Shown here piece after piece: positions 31,977 to 43,544 of a DNA stretch of 64,000 nt. Source of the DNA: Archangium lansingense (lineage in GTDB: Bacteria > Myxococcota > Myxococcia > Myxococcales > Myxococcaceae); assembly GCF_026626635.1 (NCBI RefSeq), contig NZ_JAPNKA010000001.1, positions 13,694,193 through 13,758,192 of the forward strand. The letters are read 5' to 3'. Within the stretch, counting starts at the first letter, position 1. The number at the start of each line of letters is the position of its first letter. The position numbers were made by a program, and so were the translations under genes. The notes beneath the pieces were generated by a model. The model was not told the DNA's origin and made no database searches. It saw nothing but the letters and a program-made list of their open reading frames with translations.

Positions 31977-34199
31977 ATGCGTCAACCTCCACGCGCCCGG
32001 CGCGCTCTCCTCTGGTCGTGCTCCCTCTCCCTGCTGTGCCACGCTCTCCCCGCGGGGGCGCAGGAGCAGCCCCCGGCAGAGGCTCCTCCTCCCGCTGAGG
32101 CCCCGCCCTCGCCCCCCGCGGAGGCCGCGAAGCCGGACGCGTCCGGTGAGTCCGCCGGGGAGACGTTGGTGCAGTCCACCAGCCTGCCCAAGCCGCTGAT
32201 GCCCGCCTCGCGCGTGGGCTCGGAGGTGACGGCCGAGGAGCTGTCCCGCCGTCCCGCGCGCTCCACACCGGAGGCGCTGATGGAGGAGGAGGGCATCTTC
32301 CTCCAGCGCACCAACCACGCCGGTGGCCACCCCATCATCCGCGGTCTGCTCGGCCACCAGGTGCTCATCCTCGTGGACGGCGTGCGCCTCAACAACGCCG
32401 TCACGCGCGCGGGCCCCAACCAGTACCTCAACACGGTGGACCCCTTCCTCGTCGAGCGCCTGGAGGTGGTGCGCGGCCCGTCCTCGGTGCTCTACGGCTC
32501 GGATGCCATTGGTGGCGTCGTCAACGTGCTCACCCTCACGCCGCGCTTCGCCTCCGAGGGCGGCGGCAATCGCTTTCCGGCCGGCGTGCGGCTCATGGGG
32601 GGCAGCGCGGACCTGAGCCTCCAGGGCAGTCTGCGCCTGGGCGTGGAGCTGCAGAACACCGCGGCGCTCGGCGTGGTGACGGGGCGGGACTTCAATGACC
32701 TGCGAGGCGGGGCGGACATCGGCGTCCAGCACTACACCGGCTACACCGAGTACGACGCGGCGGTGAAGGTGCGCCAGCGGCTGTCCCCCGGCACCATCCT
32801 CCAGCTCCAGTACCAGGCCGCGCGCCAGAGCGACGCGCCGCGCACGGACCGCTCGGTGCCCGGCGACTTCCGCATCTTCTCGTTGCAGGAGCGCGACTTC
32901 CTCCACGGCCAGCTCGCGGTGAGCGGAGCGGGGCCCTTCCACCGCATTCGCGTGGACGCGAGCGCCCTGCGGCAGAGCGAGCGCACGGACCGCTACCGTG
33001 TCGCCCGCGACCGCATCGAGCGCGAGGACGCGAGTGTGTGGACGCTCGGCCTGCGCGCCGAGGGCGAGCGGTCGCTCTCGTTCAACAACGCGAGCCTGCG
33101 CGTGGGCGCGGATGTCTTCCACGACAAGGTGACGGGCGCGGCGAGCCGGAGCACCATCCTCGTGCCGGCGGAGTTCGAGCCGCGTCCGGAGCTGGCGCGC
33201 TACCCGGGCTCGCCCACCGCGCTGGCGGCGGGCCTCTTCGGCTTCTTCCAGATGGACCTGGGGACGAACGCGACGGGCCACGTGGGGGCGCGGGCGCAGC
33301 TCAACCGCACGCACCTGCCCGAGGACGACCGGCTGTCGCTGCAATTCCCGGGCAGCCCCGTGCTGCCGGCCACCACCGAGCAGGCGCTGGGCGTGGCGGG
33401 AGAGCTGGGCTTCCAGCAGCGGGCGAGTGAGGACGTGACGCTCTTCGCCAACCTGGGCTCCGGCTTCCGCGCGCCCAACGTGGATGACTACCTGCGCCTG
33501 GGTGTCGAGGGCCCGGGCTTCGTGCTGCCCGGCCGAGACCTGGTCCCCGAGTTCTCCTACACCGCCGAGGTGGGCGGGCGCTTCCAGCGTGGCGAGGTGG
33601 CGCGGGTGCAGGCCGTGTATGCCTATACCTTCATCGACAACATGGTGACGGCGGTGCCCACCCAGTTCAACGGTGAGACGCACACGCCGGACGGGCTGCC
33701 GTACCTGGCGCGGACGAACGCGGACAACGCGCAGGTGCACGCGGTGGAGCTCTCCGGGCAGGTGCGGCCGGTGCGCTCGCTGACGCTGCTGGCGCAGGCC
33801 GCGTGGGTCTTCTCCACGCAGAAGCGGTTGGATCCGCTCGAGCCCGCGGCGCCGCCGCAGACGGAGCCGTTCAGCAAGTCTCCGCCGCTCAACGGGCTGG
33901 TGCGCGCCACCTGGGAGCCGGTGGACTTCGCTTTCGTGGAGGGGGTGTTTCAGTGGGCGGCGAATCAGGAACGGTTGAGCGCGGCGGACCGTGAGGACAT
34001 CCGCATGTGCCCCGAGTCGCCGGACTGCCAGGGGACGCCAGGCTGGGCAGCGGTGCACCTGCGGGCCGGGGCTCGCTGGCGCTGGTTCACCACCACACTG
34101 GAGCTGCGCAACCTCACGGACGCCTCGTACCGCTTCCACGCCTCGGGGGTGGATGCGCCGGGCCGCTCGGTGACGCTCGCGCTGGAGGGAAGCCTGTGA
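31977..34199 (+). CDS. TonB-dependent outer membrane receptor
   Basis: A 740-residue receptor. Signal sequence ends AGAQEQ, followed by a Pro/Ala/Glu-rich segment. The plug domain has GGHPIIRGLLGHQVLILVDG, VERLEVVRGPSSVLYGSDAI and GGVVNVLT, all hallmark plug motifs. The rest is a 22-strand-type barrel with FANLGSGFRAPNVDDYLRLG and a C-terminal GRSVTLALEGSL. The plug resembles heme, vitamin B12 or siderophore receptors; the ligand cannot be read. The stop overlaps the GTG start of a lipoprotein gene. The three genes form a PepSY-receptor-lipoprotein operon. Confidence 0.93.
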   Translation: MRQPPRARRALLWSCSLSLLCHALPAGAQEQPPAEAPPPAEAPPSPPAEAAKPDASGESAGETLVQSTSLPKPLMPASRVGSEVTAEELSRRPARSTPEALMEEEGIFLQRTNHAGGHPIIRGLLGHQVLILVDGVRLNNAVTRAGPNQYLNTVDPFLVERLEVVRGPSSVLYGSDAIGGVVNVLTLTPRFASEGGGNRFPAGVRLMGGSADLSLQGSLRLGVELQNTAALGVVTGRDFNDLRGGADIGVQHYTGYTEYDAAVKVRQRLSPGTILQLQYQAARQSDAPRTDRSVPGDFRIFSLQERDFLHGQLAVSGAGPFHRIRVDASALRQSERTDRYRVARDRIEREDASVWTLGLRAEGERSLSFNNASLRVGADVFHDKVTGAASRSTILVPAEFEPRPELARYPGSPTALAAGLFGFFQMDLGTNATGHVGARAQLNRTHLPEDDRLSLQFPGSPVLPATTEQALGVAGELGFQQRASEDVTLFANLGSGFRAPNVDDYLRLGVEGPGFVLPGRDLVPEFSYTAEVGGRFQRGEVARVQAVYAYTFIDNMVTAVPTQFNGETHTPDGLPYLARTNADNAQVHAVELSGQVRPVRSLTLLAQAAWVFSTQKRLDPLEPAAPPQTEPFSKSPPLNGLVRATWEPVDFAFVEGVFQWAANQERLSAADREDIRMCPESPDCQGTPGWAAVHLRAGARWRWFTTTLELRNLTDASYRFHASGVDAPGRSVTLALEGSL

Positions 34200-34582
34200 A
34201 GTCTGTGAAGACGTGGCTGCTGTGGGCGGTGATGCTCGGCGCCGTGGGGTGCAACGAGGGCGTGGGGGACCGGTGTGACGCGGACACGGCCTGCCCCGAG
34301 GGGCTGGAGTGTTCCTTCCCGCCGCCGCCCCGGAGTGGGCCGGTGGAGGATCCCCAGGGTGTCTGTGATTACCCGCTGAAGGCGGAGGGGGAGCCCTGCT
34401 CGCAGGCCGCCGAGTGCCAGACGGCGCTGACGTGCTCCAACCACTTCACGCCGAACACGCGCTATGGCCAGTGTGTGCCGAAGCACGGCCTGGGCGAGGC
34501 GTGCTTCCAGGACCGCGACTGCGCCGCCGGGACGTGTGAGGGCGCGGACGAGAACGGGCTCGGCGGCACCTGCGCGGAGTAG
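34196..34582 (+). CDS. Cys-rich lipoprotein
   Basis: A 128-residue protein starting with GTG in a GTGA overlap with the receptor gene. The signal TWLLWAVMLGAVGC ends in the lipobox Cys. About eleven cysteines follow in a repeated pattern (CDADTACPEGLEC; CSQAAECQTALTC; CFQDRDCAAGTC), like the Dickkopf/ColF-type repeats common in myxobacterial surface lipoproteins. It probably works with the receptor at the outer membrane. Confidence 0.82.
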   Translation: MKSVKTWLLWAVMLGAVGCNEGVGDRCDADTACPEGLECSFPPPPRSGPVEDPQGVCDYPLKAEGEPCSQAAECQTALTCSNHFTPNTRYGQCVPKHGLGEACFQDRDCAAGTCEGADENGLGGTCAE

Positions 34583-34590
34583 CGGCCCCG

Positions 34591-34628
34591 CAAAAGAGAA
34601 GGGGCCCGGGCGGTGTGGCCCGGACCCC
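34591..34628. terminator. Terminator between convergent genes
   Basis: GGGG-C-CCGGGC (34601-34611) pairs with GCCCGG-A-CCCC (34618-34628), one mismatch, six-base loop. On the minus strand the stem is followed by TTCTCTTTTG, a T-rich tail, so it fits an intrinsic terminator for the leftward BNR gene; it may also stop the rightward operon. Confidence 0.75.
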
Positions 34629-34655
34629 TGTTACTTCAGCGCGAGGTGTTTCGAA

Positions 34656-37033
34656 TTAAGGCGTGAGCTCCCACACGGAGCGGCCGAAGGTGGCGGCGCG
34701 CACGAGGCTCGAGTCCGGGAGGATCTCGAGGTCCGTCACGTTGACCAGCGGCATGCCGGTGCCGAAGCGCGTCCAGGAGGCGCCCGCGTCGGTGGAGCGG
34801 TACACGCCCAGGTGCGTGGCGGCGTACAGCGTGGTGTTGCTGCCCGGGTCCACGGTGAGGGCGTTGACGGGGACGCCAGCGGGCAGGCCGTTCTCGATGA
34901 CCGTCCAGGTGGCGCCGAAGTCGGTGGACTTCCAGGTGTGGGCCTTGGTCCCGTCCGGCGCGACCGACGTCACGTAGACGGTGTTGGGGTCGGTCGGGTC
35001 GAACTCGATGTCGCTCGTGCTCAGGCCGTTGTTGGGCAGCGCGCTGGCCTGCGTCCAGCTCGTGCCACCGTTGTTGGTGAGGAACACGCGGCCCGCGTTG
35101 GCGACGACACCCACCACGCTGGCGTTGCTCTTCGCGTGCCGATGCCGCGGATGAAGATGTCCGTGGGGAAGCCAGTGGTGCCGAGCGCGGTCCACGAGGT
35201 GGCGTAGTTGGTGGACTTGTACACCTTGGCGTTCACGAAGGTGTAGACGGTGTTGCCCGTCGCGTCGCCCTTCCACGAGTGCAGCACGGTGTTGAACGGC
35301 GCGGTGCTGCTGTTGTTGCTCTCGGTGATGCCGGTGCTCGCCGAGGCGAAGTTCAGGCCGCCGTCGGTGCTGCGGTAGATGCGGGCGTAGTACAGCGTGC
35401 CGAGCATCTGCTTGGCGTTGGTGGCGTGGATGTCGCAGCCGAAGCCGTCGCCGCCGAGCTCCTGGTTGTAGACGGTGCCGCTGCCCACGCGCACGCGGGT
35501 GCCGTTGTCCTGCAGGCCCGCGATGACGGCGCTGCGGTTGTTGCCCGAGCTGCCGATGTCGTAGATGAGGTGCGAGGCGATGCCCACGTTGATGCTGTCG
35601 CTGAAGGTGGCGCCGCCGTCGGTCGTCGTGAAGACTCCGCCGTCGTTACCCACGAACAGCTTGGTGCCGGCCGGGTTGAAGGCCGCGGCGTGGAAGTCCG
35701 CGTGCACGTAGGGCAGCGAGAACTGGCCCAGCCAGTTGGACACCTGCGAGTACGAGGACCCGCCGTCGGTGGTCTTCGCCATGTGCAGCGCGCCGCCGAA
35801 GTACACCAGGTTCGGGTTGGTAGGGTGGACGATGAGCATCTGGTCGTACCAGCCCTGGGTGTTGAAGAGGGCGCTGACGTTGCGCGCCTCGGTGTTGCCA
35901 TTGGAGTAGCGCTTCTTGGCCGCGCCGAGCGCCGTGAAGCTGGTGCCGCCGTTGGTGGACTTGAAGATGTCCGCCAGGTTGCCGCCGGGGTCGGAGGCCA
36001 GCACGTACACGGTGGTGGGGCTGGAGGGCGCGGTGGCCACCGTCATGCGCTCCAGGCCGACGGTCGCGGTGACTCCGGTGGCGCGCGTCCAGGTGGCGCC
36101 GCTGTCCGCCGTCACCCACACCTGGCCCTGCGTGTTGCCGCTGGCCGCGGAGGGCTGGGCCTCGAGGGTGATGACGAACTTCGTGCCGCCGGCGTGGGCG
36201 ATGGACCAGCCCGAGGGGGTCTCGGTGTAGCCGGTGCTCAGGCTCACCTGAGTCCAGGTGGCGCCCGCGTCCACCGAGCGGAAGATGCCCGCGTTGGTGG
36301 TGGCCAGGACGATGTTGCTGTTGCCAGGCACCACCTGGAGGTCGGTGATGGAGGTGGCGTTGCCCAGGTACACCGGGTTCATCCACGTGGCGCCGCCGTC
36401 GGTGGACTTCACCAGGCCGATGCCGGTGCCGTCGAAGGGGTCACCCAGGCCCAGGTAGAGCGTCTGGCTGTTGTTGGGATCCAGCTCCAGCGAGCCCACG
36501 GACAGGCTGCCCAGCGTCTCGGTGATGGGAGCCCAGGTGGTGCCGCCATCGGTGGACTTCCACACGCCGCCGCCCGAGAAGGCGGCGTAGAGGGTGTTGG
36601 TGTTGGTCGGATCGATGATGATGTTGCGCACCCGGCCCGCGTCCGTCTTGGTCAGCTTGTAGCTGCCGTTCTCCAGGTAGTCGGCCTTGGTGGGGCCGAT
36701 GTTCACCCAGGTGGTGCCCGTGGCGGCGACGGTCGCGTTCGGGTTGGTCACCGCGGTGATGGGGGTGGAAGTGCCCGGGAGCTGCGACGCATAGCGCTCA
36801 CGCTCCTTGCGCGCCGCGTCGTTCATGAACTTGCGGAACTCGGCGGACCACGGCCCGCCCTTCTTGGCCTTCTTCGCGGACTTGCCGTAGGCCTCGTTGT
36901 ACCACTGCTCCCGGAACTCACGCCGGGCGTTGGCGTCGTCACGGTCATGGTCCTCGGCCAGCGACGTCACGGGGGCGAGGGTCACGGCGAGCGCCGCGGC
37001 GAACCACTGATGCCAGTTCTTCTGAGAACGCAT
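34656..37033 (-). pseudogene. BNR/sortilin-type repeat secreted protein with a frameshift
   Basis: A secreted protein of about 790 residues made of repeated beta-propeller blades with Asp-box motifs (STDGGTTWAPI; SVDAGATWTQV; STDGGATWMNP; TNNGGTSWTQA). The signal peptide (MRSQKNWHQWFAAALAVTLA) starts at 37033 behind AAGGAG. The frame starting at 37033 goes wrong after FIRGIGT at about 35143 and the correct sequence continues in another frame (AKSNASVVGVVANAGRV) to the stop at 34656. One missing base explains it. The last blade and the C-terminal sorting-like end are thus lost unless this is a sequencing error. Confidence 0.8.
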
Positions 37034-37127
37034 TGCATTGCTCCTTGGCTGGCCTGGGATTCCCCCCAAGCCGCGATTGGGATGCGGGGGAAGTGATGGA
37101 AAATCGACCCCTCGGAGAGGACCCGGC

Positions 37128-37199
37128 TGTTCACACGTCGCTCACATCTTCCGGGGAGTTCCACGGGTAGAGGAATTCCAGCTTCCTGAAGTGTGAACA
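37128..37199. promoter_or_regulatory. Inverted repeat upstream of the BNR gene
   Basis: TGTTCACAC (37128-37136) and GTGTGAACA (37191-37199) form a perfect 9-bp inverted repeat 54 bp apart. Between them is AGGAATTCCAGCTTCCT, itself partly palindromic. It lies in the 274-bp gap upstream of the leftward BNR gene, so a regulator binding two half-sites is possible. Confidence 0.4.
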
Positions 37200-37307
37200 A
37201 CCCATCCATCCCCTGAGACGTGGGCAGGCCCCGACCGGGCTCTGGCTTGCCTTCCGGGGCTCGCTACCTGGCAGCGCGCGACATCCGCACCGTGGGGGAG
37301 GGGCGCG

Positions 37308-40268
<2,961 letters not shown>

Positions 40269-40291
40269 CCCCCTGACGACGTCAGGCCCTC

Positions 40292-40373
40292 GTTCTGTGA
40301 CGAGAACAGAATATTACAACCTCGAAAAAACAGGAAGGTTGTTGATCCAGGTCCAAGAAGAACACTGTTCTGT
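40292..40373. promoter_or_regulatory. Nested inverted repeats upstream of the kinase-TPR gene
   Basis: AGAACAG (40303-40309) pairs with CTGTTCT (40365-40371), and inside it ACAACCT (40316-40322) pairs with AGGTTGT (40336-40342). A further GTTCT (40292-40296) pairs with the AGAAC at 40303. GTTCTGT occurs twice (40292 and 40367). The stretch is AT-rich and lies 24-105 bp before the kinase start codon, a natural operator position. Confidence 0.45.
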
Positions 40374-40539
40374 ACACCGCAATGCATCATGACCCAAAGA
40401 GCCATCTCCGTCTTGCAGCCGGGCTGCCGAGCCCCTGGACACATGTGAGGACATGTGGAGAGGGGAGGGGGCCTGAGCTGACCCTACTTCTAACGAGGGG
40501 CGGAGGTGTTCGCTTGGGAGCGCGAGTATCGAGGGCCCG

Positions 40540-41499
40540 TCATCCATCCGTGTGTGGGGACTGGGAGAACCGTGTCGCCGAGTCCCAATCCCGTGACACC
40601 GGGAGTACGGCCTCGGCCGCGAGCAGCGCGAGCAGGTTGCCCTGGATGGTGTCGCAGATTGCTCCGAGGGGCAGGTGGCTGAGGTTCCTCGGGGAGAAAG
40701 GGTTCTCCAGCTCGACGGCGATCTGGTCGATGGCCAGGAGCGGGTAGGCGACGAGGATCGTCACCAGCCCGGGGAACCACCATGTCCCCACGACAGCGAT
40801 GGGAAGGGCCATCAGATAGAGGACGATGAAGCGCCGCAGCTTGGTGGTGTGGACCTGCGGCAGGGGAGTCCGGAGGATGCGCTCGCACCCGCCCACGTGG
40901 TCGATGAGCTGTACCCGCTCGCGGTCGACGGCGAGGAAGGCCACGCGGTCCATCTCCCCGTGCTCGACGGCCTCGCGCAGCAGACCGGCGAGGATCTGGG
41001 CGACGAAGGAGGGCATGTGCTGAGCGCGGGCAAGTCGGTCCACCGCGTCTGGGTCGCGCAGCAAGGGGAGCAGCTCGGACAGTTCCCGTTCGCCGCGCAG
41101 GCTGCGCCGAGCCACATGGCTGAAGGCCGCCGTCCAGCGCACGAAGCGCTCCCGCCACTCCGTGTCTCTCGGGCCGTAGGCCAGACCCGCGATGGCCAGG
41201 TTCCGCGACTGGTTGACGATGCCGCCCCACAGCTTGCGCGCCTCCCACCAGCGCTCGTAGCCCCCGTTGGTGCGCAGCACCAGCAGCAGCGCGAGGAATG
41301 CGGCGGTGAATTGCACGGGCCCGCTGCCCAAGGCGCGCCAGTCGAGCACCTCATGCACAAGCCCGACGAGCAGACCGTAGAGTCCGAACAGCAGCACCCG
41401 AGGCATCACGAGCGGTGTCACCGTGCCTTGCCAGGCGAGCGCGTCCAGCCAGAAGCGCTTTGCCCAGTGACGCTCGGCCCTATTCGCGCTCCATGGCAT
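40540..41499 (-). CDS. Bestrophin-family anion channel
   Basis: A 319-residue membrane protein of the bestrophin/UPF0187 group. It has VLRTNGGYERWWEARKLWGG (conserved start of the first cytosolic region), LIDHVGGCERILRTPLP, and ALPIAVVGTWWFPGLVTILV as a late helix, then ELENPFSPRNLSHLPL. Prokaryotic members form pentameric channels, chloride- or cation-conducting. The start is placed at 41499 (MPWSANRAERHW). It is divergent from a beta-carbonic anhydrase; the two could together handle bicarbonate or pH, which is inference. Confidence 0.9.
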   Translation of the reverse strand: MPWSANRAERHWAKRFWLDALAWQGTVTPLVMPRVLLFGLYGLLVGLVHEVLDWRALGSGPVQFTAAFLALLLVLRTNGGYERWWEARKLWGGIVNQSRNLAIAGLAYGPRDTEWRERFVRWTAAFSHVARRSLRGERELSELLPLLRDPDAVDRLARAQHMPSFVAQILAGLLREAVEHGEMDRVAFLAVDRERVQLIDHVGGCERILRTPLPQVHTTKLRRFIVLYLMALPIAVVGTWWFPGLVTILVAYPLLAIDQIAVELENPFSPRNLSHLPLGAICDTIQGNLLALLAAEAVLPVSRDWDSATRFSQSPHTDG

Positions 41500-41609
41500 A
41501 CAGAGAGGTAGATCCCCACCCGAGCGGCGACAAGGAAGGTGGCGGACCGGCGGCCGTCCGGTGCGAATCCCTCTGGACGGCACCACGCATGACGGAGAGG
41601 CTTTCAGCC

Positions 41610-42254
41610 ATGACCATTGCTGGCATTCCCCCCGCCCCCCTGCCTGCCGAGCAAGCGCTCCAGCTCCTGCGCGAGGGCAACCGCCGTTTCGTCCAGCACG
41701 TGCGCACCCATGATTCGGAGGAAGAGCGGGCGGCGCTGGCCGAGGGGCAGCGGCCGCACGCCATCATCCTCTCGTGCGCGGACTCCCGGGTGCCGTCGGA
41801 GCTTGTCTTTGATCAGGGCCTGGGAGACCTCTTCGTCATCCGCGTGGCGGGCAATGTGGTGGCACCCTCGCTGGTGGGGAGCGTGGAGTTCGCGGCCGCC
41901 ACCTTCGGGACGCGGCTGGCGGTGGTGATGGGCCACTCGCGCTGCGGAGCCATCAAGGCCACGCTGGACTTCATCCAACACGACGTGGACTCGCCGTCGG
42001 AGAACATCCACGACATCGTGGACCGGTGCCGGCCCGCGGTGGAGAGCGTGGTGCATGCCGCGGGCCCGGGTGTGGACAAGGCCCGGCTGATGCACGAGGC
42101 GGTGCGCGCCAACGTGCGCCAGTCGTGCGCCCACCTGCGCCATGGCAGCCGGCTGCTGGAGCGGCTCATCCAGGAGGAGGGGATGCTGATTGTCGGCGCC
42201 GACTACTCACTGGACACCGGTGAGGTCGAGTTCTTCGACGGCCTCGAGGGCTAA
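41610..42254 (+). CDS. Beta-class carbonic anhydrase
   Basis: A 214-residue enzyme interconverting CO2 and bicarbonate. The zinc ligands and Asp/Arg dyad are visible: C56-A-D58-S-R60 and H109-S-R-C112-G. EGNRRFV near the start and IRVAGNVV are family hallmarks. Start at 41610 is preferred, with GGAGAGG nine bases upstream; 41589 would add seven residues. It is divergent from the bestrophin gene with 110 bp between, possibly sharing regulation. Confidence 0.93.
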   Translation: MTIAGIPPAPLPAEQALQLLREGNRRFVQHVRTHDSEEERAALAEGQRPHAIILSCADSRVPSELVFDQGLGDLFVIRVAGNVVAPSLVGSVEFAAATFGTRLAVVMGHSRCGAIKATLDFIQHDVDSPSENIHDIVDRCRPAVESVVHAAGPGVDKARLMHEAVRANVRQSCAHLRHGSRLLERLIQEEGMLIVGADYSLDTGEVEFFDGLEG

Positions 42255-42362
42255 CCGCTGTTCCGGCGGACGGCCTACATGCCTTGCCGGGCGGGTTGCG
42301 AAGAGCGCGCGCCCCTCCCAGGTCTCTTCCACTCGGCCGTATCGATGCGGGGACGTCTGCCT

Positions 42363-43544
42363 ATGTCCGTTGCGCGACCGCTGTTCCTGGTTGTCGTCCT
42401 GTTCCTCTGGCTCCCGGCGGGGGCGAGGGCTCAGGCCCTCCCGCAGCAGGTTCTCCCGTCCCCGGTCTCGCCTCCAGCAGCGAGCGGGAAGATGCGGGTC
42501 GCCTTCCTCAACATGCTGGCGCCGTCCAATCCCATGCAGCGCAGCATCGCGGAGGTCATGGAGGCCGCGGCTCATGATTTGGGAATCCAGCTCGACCAGT
42601 ACAACGCGGCGTACTGGCCGGGAGAGAACCTCGAGCTGCTACGCCGGCTGGTGAACGGCTCTCAGAAGCCGAACTACCTCATCATCTCGATGCACCGTGG
42701 CATTGGTGTCCAAATCCTCGAGATCGCCGAGCAGGCCCATGTCCCGGTGTTCGTCATCATCACCGGCCTGACCCCCGAGGAGCAGACTCGCTTCGGAGGG
42801 CCTCGTCAGCACTTCAAGTCCTGGCTCGGCCAGATGGTGCCGGACGATACGGCGGCCGGTCATCGGCTCGCCCACCTCCTGCGGGACGCGGCTCACGGCC
42901 TGCAACCCGGTCCGCCAGAGGGTCGGAAGGGACTCGTTGCGCTCAAGGGACGGAGTGATGACTACGCGGTGAAGCGCTCCGAGGGCCTCAACCAGGCGCT
43001 GGCCGAGCTGTCAGACGTCGAATTCCTCCAAGGGGTCTACGTCATCGTCTGGGACCCGGCGATGGCCCAGCGCCGGGTGTCTCTGCTGTTGCGCCGCTAT
43101 CCCGAGCTCCAGCTCGTCTGGGCCTCCAACGATGTGATGGCCTTGGGGGCCGTGCAGGCACTGGAGGAGGCAGGCCGCCGTCCAGGAGTGGATGTCATGG
43201 TGGGCGGCATCGGGTGGACACCGCAGGCCCTCCAGGCCGTGCGTGAAGGAAAGCTGGTGACCAGTCTCGGGGGACAGCTCCTTCAGGGAGCATGGGCCCT
43301 GGTGCTCCTCTACGACTACCACCATGGCAAGGACTTCGCGGCCGAGCGGCTCGACTGGCGCACGGAGATGGTCGCCATCACGCGCGGCAACGTGGACGAA
43401 CACCTTCGCCTTCTCGGTGACCCGAGCTGGAAGAAGATCGACTTTCGCGCCTTCTCGAAGGTGGCCAACCCCACCTTGAAGCACTACGACTTCTCCCTCC
43501 AGGCCCTGTTCAAGCAGCTCCACTCACCGGCAGCTCCACCGTGA
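42363..43544 (+). CDS. Periplasmic sugar-type substrate-binding protein
   Basis: A 393-residue protein with a signal peptide (ARPLFLVVVLFLWLPAGARA). Fold is that of type I periplasmic binding proteins: KMRVAFLNMLAPSNPMQRSI, VPVFVIITGLTP, LVALKGRSDDYAVKR, VWASNDVMALGAVQALEEAG and VMVGGIGWTPQALQAVREGK. No ABC permease or ATPase gene is nearby; instead the convergent gene is a membrane histidine kinase. A LuxPQ-like arrangement, where the binding protein hands its ligand to the kinase, is therefore attractive. The start could be 42345. Its last 35 bp overlap the kinase gene end. Confidence 0.85.
   Translation: MSVARPLFLVVVLFLWLPAGARAQALPQQVLPSPVSPPAASGKMRVAFLNMLAPSNPMQRSIAEVMEAAAHDLGIQLDQYNAAYWPGENLELLRRLVNGSQKPNYLIISMHRGIGVQILEIAEQAHVPVFVIITGLTPEEQTRFGGPRQHFKSWLGQMVPDDTAAGHRLAHLLRDAAHGLQPGPPEGRKGLVALKGRSDDYAVKRSEGLNQALAELSDVEFLQGVYVIVWDPAMAQRRVSLLLRRYPELQLVWASNDVMALGAVQALEEAGRRPGVDVMVGGIGWTPQALQAVREGKLVTSLGGQLLQGAWALVLLYDYHHGKDFAAERLDWRTEMVAITRGNVDEHLRLLGDPSWKKIDFRAFSKVANPTLKHYDFSLQALFKQLHSPAAPP

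Noticed and set aside
31824..34139. A 771-codon minus-strand frame opposite the TonB receptor
   Set aside because: Low-complexity Arg/His/Ala sequence; the plus strand has unmistakable plug-domain motifs.
35021..35276. Two overlapping minus-strand genes at the end of the BNR protein
   Set aside because: They are the two halves of a single frameshifted gene; the sequence before AKSNAS in the second frame is not protein-like.
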